From NCBI RefSeq assembly GCF_026619415.1, contig NZ_JAOVZR010000001.1, positions 1,860,001-1,924,000 of the forward strand: a stretch of 64,000 nucleotides of DNA. Direction: 5' to 3'. The notes under the pieces are model-generated. The model was not told the origin of the DNA and did no database searches. It worked only from the letters and a program-made list of their open reading frames with translations. Both the position numbers and the translations under genes were made by a program. Source of the stretch: Hoeflea algicola (GTDB taxonomy: Bacteria > Pseudomonadota > Alphaproteobacteria > Rhizobiales > Rhizobiaceae). Below are positions 8,486-17,552 of this stretch, piece by piece; within the stretch, counting starts at the first letter, position 1; each line of letters opens with the position of its first letter.

Positions 8486-9442
8486 TTACTGCTGGTCTGC
8501 GGTCAGTTCGAAGCCGGCTTCCTGATAATAGCGGATCGCGCCGGGATGCAGCTTGGTGGTGATGTTGGCCATCAGCGCCTTGTCGACGCCGTTCCACCAG
8601 GGCGCGCCCTGGCTCATCGTCGCCTTGCCTTCCCAGAAGGTCTTGGTCAGCTGGTAGGCGGCTTCCTCGTCCATCGCTGTGGTGGCAAAGGCTGCAACCG
8701 GCAGCGACGTGGTGGTGATATCGCTGTCCTGGCCATTATAGGTGCCCGCCGGGATCACCAGTTTCGAGCGCTTAGACTGGGCAATCTGATCGTCGCTGAG
8801 CGACAGCACCACGACATCGGTCGACGCGGCAGCTTCAATCACGTTGGGCGCGGGCCATGAGCCGGCGGTGACGAATCCGTCGATCTGGCCGTTCTTGAGT
8901 GCTGGAACCGCATTCGACAATTCCACCTCGGCCAGGTTGACCTTGCCTTCAAGCCCGAACAGCTTGAGGTATTTCTCGCCTTCGCTGGCGCCAAACGAGC
9001 CCTTGCCGAGCAGGATGGTCTTGCCTTCCATACCGGCAAAATCAGTCACACCGCTATCAGCGGACATGACAAAATGCATGGTCAGCGACGGGATCGGAAA
9101 CAGCGCCCGGATCTCGTCGAATTTCGGATCACCCTTGCCTTCAAACATCGCCTTGCCGGCCTGCGCCAGTCCGACCAGCGCCGGCGGCGTGGTGAACACG
9201 TAATCGCCGCCGCGGGATTTGGCCTCCATCACGTTCTGCACCGAGCCCTGGCTTTCCTCCACTGTGACGATGATGTCGCCGTTGGTGCCGGCTTTCATCG
9301 CCTCGGCAATTTGCACTCCCATTTGGTAGTATGACGAGGATGATTTGGCCGATTTGTAGGTGATGCGCGTTTCAGCCAGTGCGGCTGAGGAAACCAGTGC
9401 GGCACACAGGCCCAGCGCGATAATCGCGGTCTTGTTTTTCAC
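8486..9442 (-). CDS. TAXI family TRAP transporter solute-binding protein
   Basis: Periplasmic substrate-binding protein of 318 residues. A signal peptide (MKNKTAIIALGLCAALVSSAALA) precedes the mature domain; the region with SYYQMGVQIAEAMKAG and, later, GKTILLGKGSFGASEGEKYL is typical of TAXI binding proteins. The start is the GTG at 9442: it directly precedes the signal peptide and has GGGAGAAG upstream, whereas an upstream in-frame ATG would add 32 unrelated residues. It is transcribed ahead of the fused permease. The ligand cannot be told from sequence; some TAXI proteins bind glutamate or other carboxylates. Confidence 0.9.
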   Translation of the reverse strand: MKNKTAIIALGLCAALVSSAALAETRITYKSAKSSSSYYQMGVQIAEAMKAGTNGDIIVTVEESQGSVQNVMEAKSRGGDYVFTTPPALVGLAQAGKAMFEGKGDPKFDEIRALFPIPSLTMHFVMSADSGVTDFAGMEGKTILLGKGSFGASEGEKYLKLFGLEGKVNLAEVELSNAVPALKNGQIDGFVTAGSWPAPNVIEAAASTDVVVLSLSDDQIAQSKRSKLVIPAGTYNGQDSDITTTSLPVAAFATTAMDEEAAYQLTKTFWEGKATMSQGAPWWNGVDKALMANITTKLHPGAIRYYQEAGFELTADQQ

Positions 9443-9641
9443 GTGTCTTCTCCCGTTGATCTGCAGATGCTCGGGGGCCGTTATAGAACCGCCCTGTTGG
9501 GGCATGTTTTGCACGATTGCGCCGCGACCGCAATTCATGCCGGGGCATGGCGGACTGCCGATTTTTCATCCTTGGAAACCTGACGGCGAAACCTACCGCC
9601 CGCAACAACCGCTGGTCCGCAACCGCAGTGGTCGGCCAGCC

Positions 9642-10301
9642 TTACGACCGCGCAGTCACGCTGCCGTCGCCAAGCACCACCTTGGTCATGGGAACATCCC
9701 AGGGCATCGGGAAGATCGTCTTCATCCGGGCAAAATCCTGACCGACGCCAATGATCAGCGTGTCGTCGGAAAGCCGCGCCAGCGTCCGGTCGTAATAACC
9801 ACCGCCATTGCCGAGCCGGTAGCCTTCCTCGTCGACGCCGAGCAAAGGCACGATCACTATTTCTGGAACAAGCGGCACCGGGTCGGCGGGTACCGGAATA
9901 TTCCAGACTCCTCGGGTCATCCTGCTTTCCGGGGTCCAGTGGTGGAACTCCACCGGCTGGTTTTTCTCGACCACCACCGGCAGGCAGATTCGCGCGCCGC
10001 GCTCGGAAGCGGCAATCATCCAGTCGCGCAAATTGAGTTCGCCGCGGATCGGCCAATAGGCAGCTATCGTCCGCCCCGACACATCGCCAAGCATCTCATC
10101 AAGTTGCGCGCCTATCCGCTCAGCCATGGCTTTGCGCACATCAAGCGGCAACTCCTTACGAAGCTGGTACAATTGCTGGCGTCGGGATTTGCGGAAGACC
10201 GAAACGTCTTTCCATGTCTGCGGATCAACCACATGACCGTCCACCAGCATATGCGCAAAACAGGGCTCCGAACCGCTGTCGTCGAAATCATCATCTCTCA
10301 T
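9642..10301 (-). CDS. 5-formyltetrahydrofolate cyclo-ligase
   Basis: Converts 5-formyl-THF to 5,10-methenyl-THF with ATP, recycling a folate storage form. The 219-residue protein has the family features: a basic N-terminal RKSRRQQLYQLRKEL segment, RGELNLRDWM, and the glycine-rich YRLGNGGGYYDRTLA motif that binds ATP and phosphate. The length is slightly above the usual 190-200 because of about 20 extra N-terminal residues, so a later start is possible. It stands as a single gene. I looked for 6S RNA upstream, which neighbours this gene in many bacteria, and could not support one. Confidence 0.93.
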   Translation of the reverse strand: MRDDDFDDSGSEPCFAHMLVDGHVVDPQTWKDVSVFRKSRRQQLYQLRKELPLDVRKAMAERIGAQLDEMLGDVSGRTIAAYWPIRGELNLRDWMIAASERGARICLPVVVEKNQPVEFHHWTPESRMTRGVWNIPVPADPVPLVPEIVIVPLLGVDEEGYRLGNGGGYYDRTLARLSDDTLIIGVGQDFARMKTIFPMPWDVPMTKVVLGDGSVTARS

Positions 10302-10481
10302 GGACGCAATCTAACACCCTGACCAGACGGGTCCACTTGCCTGATTGCGTCATGTTCCGTCTCACGCATAAGTTGGCACCAAAGATTGATCTCCGCTTCT
10401 CTCCATATCAAATCCATGGAGTTGATGGTAAAATCTGCGGATGCCCATCGGTGGCAAACAGCGTGAGAAACGGGTGAAAAA

Positions 10482-10886
10482 ATGCACACATCAGGCTCAG
10501 CAAACAGTAACGTTCCATTGCTGGAAGGCGCCCTTCGAAACCCGGCCAACCCCAATCACCTCATGGTCATCAGGCCAATCAAGCGAACGGTTCGGGTGTA
10601 TGTTGGAAACACCCTGGTCGCAGAGACAAAAAACGCGCTGCGGGTGATGGAGATGGGCAAATCGCTTTATGATCCGGCGATCTACATTCCCGCAACCGAC
10701 ATCGTCGTCAAACTGAAGCCGCTCGACAAGACGAGCCATTGCCCCCTGAAAGGCGATGCCAGCTACGTCGCCCTCAATGACGATGAAATCGCCTGGAGCT
10801 ACGACAGGCCTTTGGACGTTTCAAAGCAATTGGCCGGGCATTTCGCGTTCTGGCCGGACAAGGTCAGGATCACCGAAGGCGATTGA
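10482..10886 (+). CDS. DUF427 domain protein
   Basis: Protein of 134 residues with a DUF427 domain over most of its length: RVYVGNTLVAETKNALRVME, then YIPATDIVVKL, TSHCPLKGDASYVAL and a C-terminal AGHFAFWPDKV. The SHCPLKG and AFWPDKV motifs are the most characteristic. Proteins of this family are small cytoplasmic beta-rich folds with no firmly assigned reaction. It is a single gene, divergent from the cyclo-ligase gene and convergent with the DUF892 gene. Confidence 0.85.
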   Translation: MHTSGSANSNVPLLEGALRNPANPNHLMVIRPIKRTVRVYVGNTLVAETKNALRVMEMGKSLYDPAIYIPATDIVVKLKPLDKTSHCPLKGDASYVALNDDEIAWSYDRPLDVSKQLAGHFAFWPDKVRITEGD

Positions 10887-10981
10887 TCTGCAGCGCAGTC
10901 GCACTGCGAAGATGCTAAAGCCGGTAAATCTGGTCCGCACGGAAAGGGTCGATACCCGCGTCAGCACGACGTGCACAAACA

Positions 10982-11008
10982 GGAAGGGCGGCCATAAACC
11001 GCCCCTCC
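10982..11008. terminator. Probable terminator between convergent genes
   Basis: GGAAGGGCGG and CCGCCCCTCC form a ten-base stem (one mismatch) with a seven-base loop, followed on the minus strand by TGTTTGT. It lies just beyond the DUF892 stop and could also serve the DUF427 gene from the other side. Confidence 0.55.
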
Positions 11009-11048
11009 CGCGCAATGCATGTGTTGGCTGTGACGTTGTGGTCGCGCC

Positions 11049-11522
11049 CTATTCCTCGTTGACTGAGGAAACCGCCAGATTGGTCAACTTGCTGTTGGCT
11101 GCTTTTTCCTGATCGAGAATGTCCGACAGCAAGTCATGGGCTTCCTTGTGTCCCAACACCTTGGCCCATTCGCGCAGGGTGCCGTAGCGGGCGATTTCAT
11201 AGTGCTCGACTGCCTGGGCTGCGGCAATAAGTGCAGCGTTCTTGGCAACGCCGCTGGCTTCCTTGATGATGCCGTCAGTTTCCTTGATTAGCCCTTCGAT
11301 GGCGTCGCATTTTTCGCCGGAGGCCTTCTTGCCGATGGATTTGAAGACTTTCTCGAGGATCTTGATCTGGCCCTTGGTTTCCTCAAGATGCTCGCCAATA
11401 GCATCCTTGAGCTTTTTGCCATTGGCCGCTTCCTGGACTTTCGGAAGCGCCCGGGTCAGGGCATTTTCGGCATAATAGATATCTTGCAGGGTGTGTTCAA
11501 AGGCATCGGACAGGGTCTTCAT
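11049..11522 (-). CDS. DUF892 (YciE/YciF-like) ferritin-fold stress protein
   Basis: Four-helix-bundle protein of 157 residues in the ferritin-like DUF892 family, usually induced by general or osmotic stress. Motifs include TLQDIYYAENALTRALPKV near the N terminus and AVEHYEIARYGTL in the third helix, with the acidic and His residues expected for a di-iron site. Start at 11522 is set by the AGGAAA ribosome site; an upstream in-frame ATG would add 33 residues. An EcfG-type promoter lies about 115 bases upstream, which fits control by the general stress response. Confidence 0.9.
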   Translation of the reverse strand: MKTLSDAFEHTLQDIYYAENALTRALPKVQEAANGKKLKDAIGEHLEETKGQIKILEKVFKSIGKKASGEKCDAIEGLIKETDGIIKEASGVAKNAALIAAAQAVEHYEIARYGTLREWAKVLGHKEAHDLLSDILDQEKAANSKLTNLAVSSVNEE

Positions 11523-11635
11523 GGCGAATTTCCTTTCAAATGAAGGGTTTACATGAGCTTTGCGGGCATGGCTAAAGGCGTCGGGATTGACCTGATCCTG
11601 GCGGAAACAGGACTGCCGCATCCCGTCTGGCGCTT

Positions 11636-11660
11636 AACGGCGCAAATGATGTTTGGTTCC
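11636..11660 (-). promoter_or_regulatory. EcfG-type general stress promoter for the DUF892 gene
   Basis: Read on the minus strand the sequence is GGAAC, 16 bases, CGTT. This matches the alphaproteobacterial EcfG/RpoE2 consensus GGAAC-N16/17-CGTT. It points toward the DUF892 gene, whose start is about 115 bases downstream. Confidence 0.7.
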
Positions 11661-11751
11661 GCGGAATGAGCGCAATTCAGCGCGGTGCGACCGACAATGA
11701 CGGGCCGCAACTGCCGGCGCGCTGAGGCGCCGCATCTGCTCAAAAAGTGAA

Positions 11752-12195
11752 AGTGCCAGTCGGCCTGTAAGCCGGGTTTTGTATGGCCTCCGCCCGAGGA
11801 CGAAAACGTGGCAGCCATTCCTCTGGGATACGCATTACTGCGCACCTCAAGCAACCTACCCGGATGATCAACCCCGGAAAAAGGGCCGGACTTGCGCCCT
11901 GCGTCATCCCTATTCGGTCTTGCTCCCGGTGGGGTTTACCGTGCCGCTTCCGTTGCCGGTCGCGCGGTGGGCTCTTACCCCACCCTTTCACCCTTACCCC
12001 GCCATCTCATTGTCGGCCTGACCTCAAATCAACGACCGGCAATCAGAAGGCGGGGCGGTATACTTTCTGTGGCACTTTCCCTAGGGTCGCCCCCGCCGGA
12101 TGTTATCCGGCACCGTTTATCCGTGGAGCCCGGACTTTCCTCACCCTGCTGTCTTTCGACGTTGCAAGACGCGGCTGCCCGGCCGACTGGCGCGC
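11752..12195 (-). ncRNA. rnpB: RNase P RNA, bacterial class A
   Basis: Catalytic RNA that removes tRNA 5' leaders. On the minus strand the conserved GAGGAAAGTCCGGGCTCC element, the GCCACAGAAAGTATACCGCC core and, near the 3' end, the AAACCCGGCTTACAGGCC element are all present. The two ends pair to form P1 (GCCAGTCGGCC with GGCCGACTGGC), which fixes both termini to within a few bases. The length of about 440 nucleotides is normal for alphaproteobacteria. A T-rich TTTCACTTTTTGAG follows the 3' end. Confidence 0.95.
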
Positions 12196-12425
12196 CCTCC
12201 TTAGACTACCACAACGCCGATGACCAGAGCAATAGCGGCAGCGCGCAACCACGGCATCAAACCACGATTACCAGCACAATGCCGACAAGCCGGAATGACG
12301 CGTGCCAGAACGATCAAACCCGGGCTTCCCCACACCGTCACAGTCGAGAAAATCCCGCTTGACGTTCCGGCTGCGCGGCATCGCCATACTGGCCGCGCCG
12401 CGCCGGATCATTTGGGAAAAAATCG

Positions 12426-12450
12426 GGAACCTTTTGCGGCCCGCCACGTT
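12426..12450 (+). promoter_or_regulatory. EcfG-type promoter pointing into the antisense strand of a lytic transglycosylase gene
   Basis: GGAAC, 16 bases, CGTT on the plus strand, a good fit to the EcfG consensus. No plus-strand gene follows; the downstream gene at 12490-12981 is on the other strand. If used, it would make an antisense or small RNA. Confidence 0.45.
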
Positions 12451-12489
12451 GTTAGGTGACGGTCGCGATGAAACAGGCCCGCCCCAAGC

Positions 12490-12981
12490 TTATTTCATCA
12501 ACAACTGGACCTTGCCGCAATAGCGCTTGGAAACCGGGTTCATCCGCTTTGCGGCATGGCCGGCATTGTATTTGAGAATGGTGCCGCAGGTGGTGCCGCC
12601 GCCAAGCTGATGCGCCTTGGCAAGATATTTCATACCGTATTTGATGTTGTTTTCCGGCTTGTAGAGTCCCTTGGCCGAGCCGCTGTAGCCCATCATCCGC
12701 GCCGTCGCCGGCTTGATTTGCATCAGCCCGATTTCACCAGCCGCGCCGCGTGCCTTTGGCCGATAGTTGCTCTCCACCGAAATCACTGCATGAGCCAGCG
12801 AAAGCGGCACGCCGTAGCTCTTGGCATAACTCGAGATCAGCGCGTTGTAAGGCCTACCCGAATATCCGAAACTCAGGCTGCTTTCCTTGATCTCGCTTTT
12901 CGATTCCGCAGAACTGGTCGTGCATCCAGCGAGCACAAGTGTAAGCAGGGCCGCCGAAGCAGCCGTCAAAATTGAACGCAT
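12490..12981 (-). CDS. Small lytic transglycosylase lipoprotein (SLT domain)
   Basis: Cleaves glycan strands of peptidoglycan non-hydrolytically. The 163-residue protein starts with a lipoprotein signal ending in the lipobox LAGC (Cys at about 19), then has an SLT/LysM-type goose lysozyme fold: AHAVISVESNYRPKA with the catalytic Glu, GEIGLMQIKPATARMMGY and NIKYGMKYLAKA, and a final LKYNAGH motif. Start at 12981 gives a clean lipoprotein signal; an in-frame upstream ATG is rejected. It is anchored in the outer membrane or periplasm. Confidence 0.9.
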   Translation of the reverse strand: MRSILTAASAALLTLVLAGCTTSSAESKSEIKESSLSFGYSGRPYNALISSYAKSYGVPLSLAHAVISVESNYRPKARGAAGEIGLMQIKPATARMMGYSGSAKGLYKPENNIKYGMKYLAKAHQLGGGTTCGTILKYNAGHAAKRMNPVSKRYCGKVQLLMK

Positions 12982-13236
12982 TGTTGGTATTACTCCGAGT
13001 GCGCCTAGCCCCCCATCAGTGGACGGGAACGGACATGCCCCAGGCGCGTTGCTTGTCAGCGCGAAAGCACATACGGCCAGTTGCCGTTGCATCATTCGTG
13101 CGTTGAAGCCATCTCAATCAAGGCCCAGCGCGGCTTATTTATGGCCGGGCAACCCCAAAAATGCTGCACCGCAATAAACTTGCATTGCAGGCTGTAACAT
13201 TCCGGTCGGAAGGCCTTACGATGAGAGGGAGATTGC

Positions 13237-13998
13237 TCAGGCGACGGTGGGCAATTCGCTCAGCAGCTTGTGCAGGGTGCCGATGGTCGAGGCGTCGGCG
13301 ATGCCATCGACCCGCTCCGGACGGAAATGCCGCTGGAAAGCGCACACCGCAGCCGCAGTCTCCTCATTGAAGCGGCCATCAACCTGCAAACCATAGCCAT
13401 ACAGCGCCAACATGGTCTGCAGCGCTTCCACCGGCTGGCCGGCGTCGCCCAGTTGAAAGAACCTGCCCCCGCCAACCGGCAGTGGTTCCACCCAGTGGCC
13501 AATTCCGGCGCGGTGCAATTGCTGCCAGGGAAATTTCTCACCCGGATCCTGTTTGCGCAGCGGCGCAATGTCGGAATGGGCCACCACCCGTTCGGCAGCG
13601 ATCCCGTGGCGATCGATGATATTTGCGCACAGCTCGATCACTGCAGCGATCTGCGCCTCGGGAAAATCGGGCGACCCGGCTTCATGACCGGGATTGGCAA
13701 TCTCGATGCCGATCGAGGCCGAATTGATATCGGTCTCGCCTTTCCAGATGCCCTGCCCGGCGTGCCAGGCGCGTGCGGCTTCAGGCACCAGCTGGGTAAC
13801 CAGCCCCGCCTCATCGACGAAATAATGACACGAGACCTGGCTTTCCTCGGTACACAACCAGTCTAGCGCCGCCTGTGCGGTGGCCATGCCCGTGTAATGC
13901 AGCACCAGCATATCGGGATTTCGCCCATTGCGGCGCTCACCGTGATTGGGCGACGCCCGCGTTGCGGTGCCGTCGATATCGGGTTGAAAATCACTCAT
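13237..13998 (-). CDS. N-acetylmuramoyl-L-alanine amidase, AmiD-like, with peptidoglycan-binding domain
   Basis: Zinc amidase that cuts the bond between MurNAc and the stem peptide. The 253-residue protein has an Amidase_2 domain (about residues 25-165): MLVLHYTGM with the first zinc His, SCHYFVDEAG, ARAWHAG, SIGIEIANPG, and VVAHSDIAPLRKQDPG with the last ligand and conserved Lys. A PG_binding_1 domain follows (about 180-245). No signal peptide is visible, so it may be cytoplasmic and act in muropeptide recycling. It overlaps the DnaJ-domain gene by four bases. Confidence 0.92.
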   Translation of the reverse strand: MSDFQPDIDGTATRASPNHGERRNGRNPDMLVLHYTGMATAQAALDWLCTEESQVSCHYFVDEAGLVTQLVPEAARAWHAGQGIWKGETDINSASIGIEIANPGHEAGSPDFPEAQIAAVIELCANIIDRHGIAAERVVAHSDIAPLRKQDPGEKFPWQQLHRAGIGHWVEPLPVGGGRFFQLGDAGQPVEALQTMLALYGYGLQVDGRFNEETAAAVCAFQRHFRPERVDGIADASTIGTLHKLLSELPTVA

Positions 13999-14705
13999 GC
14001 TGCGGCACGTGCCTTCTCAATGATGGCGAAGGCGTCGTTGAGCGCCGCCATCCGGTCATTGGCAATGCCCAAAAACTCTTCAGGCACACCACGACCGCGC
14101 AATCGGTCGGGGTGGCTTTCAGCGGCCAGCGCCCTGTAGCGTTTCTTGACTTCGGCAAACGATGCCGTGTCCGGCAGCCCCAGCACCGCATAGGGATCGA
14201 TGCCGTTCGGATGCACATGCCGCGCCATGATCCGGTCGAAATGCGGCTCGTCAATATGAAAGATGTCGGCAACGTCGGCGATGAACTCGAGTTCCTTCTC
14301 GTGGATCAGCCCATCCGCCTTGGCGATGTGAAACAACCCGTCGAGCACGTCTTCCAGCATCGCGCAATTGGTTTCACCCGAGCCACACATGCTCGCCACC
14401 CGCGCCGCATAGGCCTGATAGCCGGCAACATCCTGCTTGGCCAGATTGTAGAGCCGTGCCACATTTTTGGCCTCGGACTGCGGCACCGCAAAAATTTCCT
14501 GAAAAGCCCGTACTTCTTCGGGCGCAACAATGCCGTCAGCCTTGGCCATTTTTGCCGACAGCGCGATCACCGCCACCGAAAACGCCACCTTGCGGCGCGT
14601 TTCCGGATCACCGGCAAACACGGTTAGCACAGCCTCGACAACGCCGGAAAAGGCGGTGGAAGCGGTTTCGCCGATGGCATCGAACAGGCGTTGAAACAAA
14701 GACAT
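13995..14705 (-). CDS. TerB-like and DnaJ domain protein (DjlA-type)
   Basis: Co-chaperone of 236 residues. The first 160 residues resemble a TerB-like helical domain (AKMAKADGIVAPEEVRAF and a second repeat FHIAKADGLIHEKELEFI), and the C-terminal 65 residues are a J domain with DPYAVLGLPDTASFAEVKKRYR and the invariant HPD motif (SHPDRLRG). It should stimulate a DnaK ATPase. Unlike enterobacterial DjlA there is no clear N-terminal membrane anchor. ATGA overlap with the AmiD-like gene implies co-expression. Confidence 0.9.
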   Translation of the reverse strand: MSLFQRLFDAIGETASTAFSGVVEAVLTVFAGDPETRRKVAFSVAVIALSAKMAKADGIVAPEEVRAFQEIFAVPQSEAKNVARLYNLAKQDVAGYQAYAARVASMCGSGETNCAMLEDVLDGLFHIAKADGLIHEKELEFIADVADIFHIDEPHFDRIMARHVHPNGIDPYAVLGLPDTASFAEVKKRYRALAAESHPDRLRGRGVPEEFLGIANDRMAALNDAFAIIEKARAAA

Positions 14706-14845
14706 GCAATGTCTTTAGGCGATTTGGTTAGAAAAATCGAGTATAATGCACTGCACAATATATCAACAATTCATCACTTTTGACGATTGCATTCATTCCC
14801 GGAATTCGCTGGACCCGAACCCGGTTGTGCCGTTAAGGCCTAACT

Positions 14846-15772
14846 ATGTCCGATAGTATCCCCGATCCAGCAGACGTCTCACCCGAACTACCACTAACAC
14901 CCGCCCACGGTGCCCGTCCGCTGGCAGGTATGGCGCTCGGGCTCGTTGGCGTTGTCATTTTTGGCGCAACCCTGCCTGTCACCCATATTGCGCTTGAAGG
15001 CTTCTCGCCCGCCTTCATTACCTGCGCCCGCGCTCTGATTGCCGCAGTGGTCGCCGCCATCACGCTGCTTGTTCTGAAAAAACCCTTCCCCCGCCAGCAT
15101 GCGCTTTCGCTGTTCATTGCCGGGGTAATGGTGGTCTACGGCTTCCCCGGCTTTTCAAATGTCGCCATGCTGACCGTGCCGGCGACCCATGGCGGTATCG
15201 TGCTCAGCGTGTTGCCCTTGCTGATCACCGCTTTCGCGGCGCTGATCGGCGGCGAGCGTCCGGGCCGGGCGTTCTGGGGGTGGAGCATCGCCGGCGCTAC
15301 GTTGGTGGTCATCTTCTCGCTTTCCGGCGCCGACATCGAGCCAGGCATCGGCGATGTCTGGCTGGGATGCGCAGCTCTGACAGTGGCTTATGGCTACGTC
15401 ATTTCCGGAAAACTCGCACGCACGCTCCCGGGCTGGGAGGTTATCAGCTGGGCGCTGGTGATCACCGCACCGATTTCCCTGGCTGGCACCATCCTCACCT
15501 GGAAAAGCGGCATCACCCAGCCCGACAACCATGCGCTGATGGCGCTCGCCTATCTGGCGCTGGGCTCAATGTTCGCCGGTTTCATATTCTGGAACTGGGG
15601 CATGGCGATTGGCGGCATCGCCCGCGTCGGCCAGGTGCAGCTGATGCAGAGCTTCGTCACGCTCGGGCTGTCCGCCCTGTTGCTGGGCGAAACCATCACT
15701 CCGGTGATGTTCGGCTTCGCCATCGCCGTGGCGCTGGTCGTCTGGATCGGTCGAAACGCCAAGGTGGGATAG
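14846..15772 (+). CDS. EamA family (drug/metabolite) transporter
   Basis: Inner-membrane exporter-like protein of 308 residues with ten predicted membrane helices and two EamA repeats, each about 140 residues. GLVGVVIFGATLPVTHIAL opens the first repeat, and GSMFAGFIFWNWGMAIGG with LLLGETITPVMFGFA closes the second. About 25 hydrophilic residues precede the first helix. The substrate cannot be predicted from sequence. It is convergent with the aldo/keto reductase gene, 23 bases apart. Confidence 0.9.
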   Translation: MSDSIPDPADVSPELPLTPAHGARPLAGMALGLVGVVIFGATLPVTHIALEGFSPAFITCARALIAAVVAAITLLVLKKPFPRQHALSLFIAGVMVVYGFPGFSNVAMLTVPATHGGIVLSVLPLLITAFAALIGGERPGRAFWGWSIAGATLVVIFSLSGADIEPGIGDVWLGCAALTVAYGYVISGKLARTLPGWEVISWALVITAPISLAGTILTWKSGITQPDNHALMALAYLALGSMFAGFIFWNWGMAIGGIARVGQVQLMQSFVTLGLSALLLGETITPVMFGFAIAVALVVWIGRNAKVG

Positions 15773-15795
15773 GCAGCCCTGGTTCCCGCCCGCTG

Positions 15796-16782
15796 TCAGC
15801 TATGCCCGGCCACAACGCGCGGCTTGTAGGCGGCTTCCAGCAAGCGCACAGAGGCTGCGTCGAGCTTGACATCAAGCGCGCCGATTGCCTCTTCGAGCTG
15901 ACCGAGCTTGGTGGCGCCGACAATCGGTGCGGTCACGAAAGGCTTGGAAAGCACCCAGGCATAGGCAACCTGCGCCGGCTTGACGCCAAGCTTTGCGGCA
16001 ACCTTCTCGATCTGTGACAGGATTGCGTAATCCTGCGGTGAGCCGAACATGTCCTTCGCCAGCCGGTCGGTGGCCGCACGGTTGGAGGCCTGCCCCTGCT
16101 TGGGTCGATTACCGGCAAGAAACCCGCGGGCGATTGGCGACCACGGCACCACCCCGACACCTTCGGCCTGGCAATAAGGCATCATCTCGCGCTCTTCTTC
16201 GCGGTAAGCCAGATTGTAGAAATTCTGCATGGCGATGAACGGCTGATAGCCGCGCGCCTTCTGCATCTCGCGCAATTTCGCAAACTGCCACGCCCACATC
16301 GACGAGCCGGCGACATAGCGCACCTTGCCTGCCTGAATGACCGCTTCGAGCGCATCCAGCGTCTCTTCGAATTCTGTGTCCGGATCAAGCCTGTGGACAT
16401 AGAGAATATCTACATAGTCCATACCCAGGCGTCCGAGTGACTGGTCGATCTGATCGAAGATGTGTTTGCGTGACAGGCCGCGGTCATTGGCCCGGCCGTC
16501 ACTCATCCGCAAGCCGACCTTGGTCGCCACCACCACCTCGTCGCGGCGCGCGAAGGTTTTCAGGGCCTTGCCAGTGATCAGTTCGGAATCACCGTAATTG
16601 TAGTGGTTGGCGGTGTCGAAGAAATTGATCCCACTCTCAACAGCCTTGCGGAAGAACGGCTGCGCCGCGTCCTCGTCAATGACCCAGGGATGGGTCGGTC
16701 CACCGGGTGTGCCGAAACTCATGCACCCCAGACATAGCTGTGACACCTTGAGTCCTGTTTTTCCCAGCCGGACATAATCCAT
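15796..16782 (-). CDS. Aldo/keto reductase
   Basis: NADPH-dependent oxidoreductase with a TIM barrel, 328 residues. The catalytic tetrad is visible: Asp in FFDTANHYNYG, the Tyr in the same stretch, Lys in VVATKVG, and His in ILYVHRLDPD. The NADP-binding end has VVPWSPIARGFLAG and APIVGATKLGQLEEA. The subfamily resembles bacterial YajO/Tas-like enzymes acting on small aldehydes or ketones. It is transcribed away from the regulator gene at 16990. Confidence 0.93.
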   Translation of the reverse strand: MDYVRLGKTGLKVSQLCLGCMSFGTPGGPTHPWVIDEDAAQPFFRKAVESGINFFDTANHYNYGDSELITGKALKTFARRDEVVVATKVGLRMSDGRANDRGLSRKHIFDQIDQSLGRLGMDYVDILYVHRLDPDTEFEETLDALEAVIQAGKVRYVAGSSMWAWQFAKLREMQKARGYQPFIAMQNFYNLAYREEEREMMPYCQAEGVGVVPWSPIARGFLAGNRPKQGQASNRAATDRLAKDMFGSPQDYAILSQIEKVAAKLGVKPAQVAYAWVLSKPFVTAPIVGATKLGQLEEAIGALDVKLDAASVRLLEAAYKPRVVAGHS

Positions 16783-16989
16783 GCAATTGCTCCCACCGTG
16801 CCGTTAAAAGGTCGCAGACGATAGGCAAGGGCCGGCTTGATGGTCAAGGGCGGCAGCGGTCTTCATTTCCGAACGCAGCCTTGCATCGCAAGAACTTACA
16901 AATACTCACGCATTTATGGTGTCGCAAAAAGAGTCATTTTCGCTTATATTTTGTCTATGAAATTCCGACGAGATGAAAAGGAAGCAGTC

Positions 16990-17532
16990 ATGACGGAACA
17001 GAAACCCTCCCAGGACTCTTCGGCAATGCCTGGTGGCATGATTGTCTCCTCCCATCATCTGGCAACCGAGGAAGGCTGGCGCTCGTCCGAATTCGAATAC
17101 GGCCTGATCCTCGCCTATAACGGCTTTGCCCGCTGGATCGGGCGCTGCACCGTCGCCGCCGGCTACAGCGGGTTGACCACGCTGGAGATCCTGGTGCTGC
17201 ATCATATCCAGCATCGCAGCCGCAAGAAGCGGCTCTCCGACATCTGCTTTCAGCTCAACATCGAGGACACGCACACGGTCAATTACGCGCTGAAGAAGCT
17301 GCAGAAAGCAAAACTCATAAGCGGCGAAAAGGTCGGCAAGGAACTGTTTTACAACGTCACCAAGGAAGGCGAAGCACTGTGCAGCAAGTACCGCGAAGTG
17401 CGCGAACAGTGCCTGGTGGAAAACCTCAAGCACATCGAAAACCTGCCCAAGGACTTAAGCGAGACAGCTACCGTGCTGCGTACCCTGTCTGGCCTTTACG
17501 ATCAGGCCTCCCGCGCCGCAAGTTCGCTGTAG
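16990..17532 (+). CDS. MarR-like winged-helix regulator (COG5631 type)
   Basis: Predicted DNA-binding regulator of 180 residues. A winged helix-turn-helix spans about residues 50-140: LTTLEILVLHHIQHRSRKKRLSDICFQLN and then HTVNYALKKLQKAKLI. Start at 16990 is supported by a GGAAG site; an upstream in-frame ATG (16957) would add 11 residues. It lies beside and convergent with the TRAP genes, and homologues of this type are often linked to such transport and hydantoinase clusters, so it probably controls that cluster. A palindrome at 20539-20551 is a candidate operator. Confidence 0.82.
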   Translation: MTEQKPSQDSSAMPGGMIVSSHHLATEEGWRSSEFEYGLILAYNGFARWIGRCTVAAGYSGLTTLEILVLHHIQHRSRKKRLSDICFQLNIEDTHTVNYALKKLQKAKLISGEKVGKELFYNVTKEGEALCSKYREVREQCLVENLKHIENLPKDLSETATVLRTLSGLYDQASRAASSL

Positions 17533-17552
17533 GTGCTCGACGCTCACGCACG

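Noticed and set aside
10302..10481. 6S RNA next to the 5-formyltetrahydrofolate cyclo-ligase gene
   Set aside because: This position carries 6S RNA in many bacteria, but I could not find the long paired ends and central bubble in these 180 bases.
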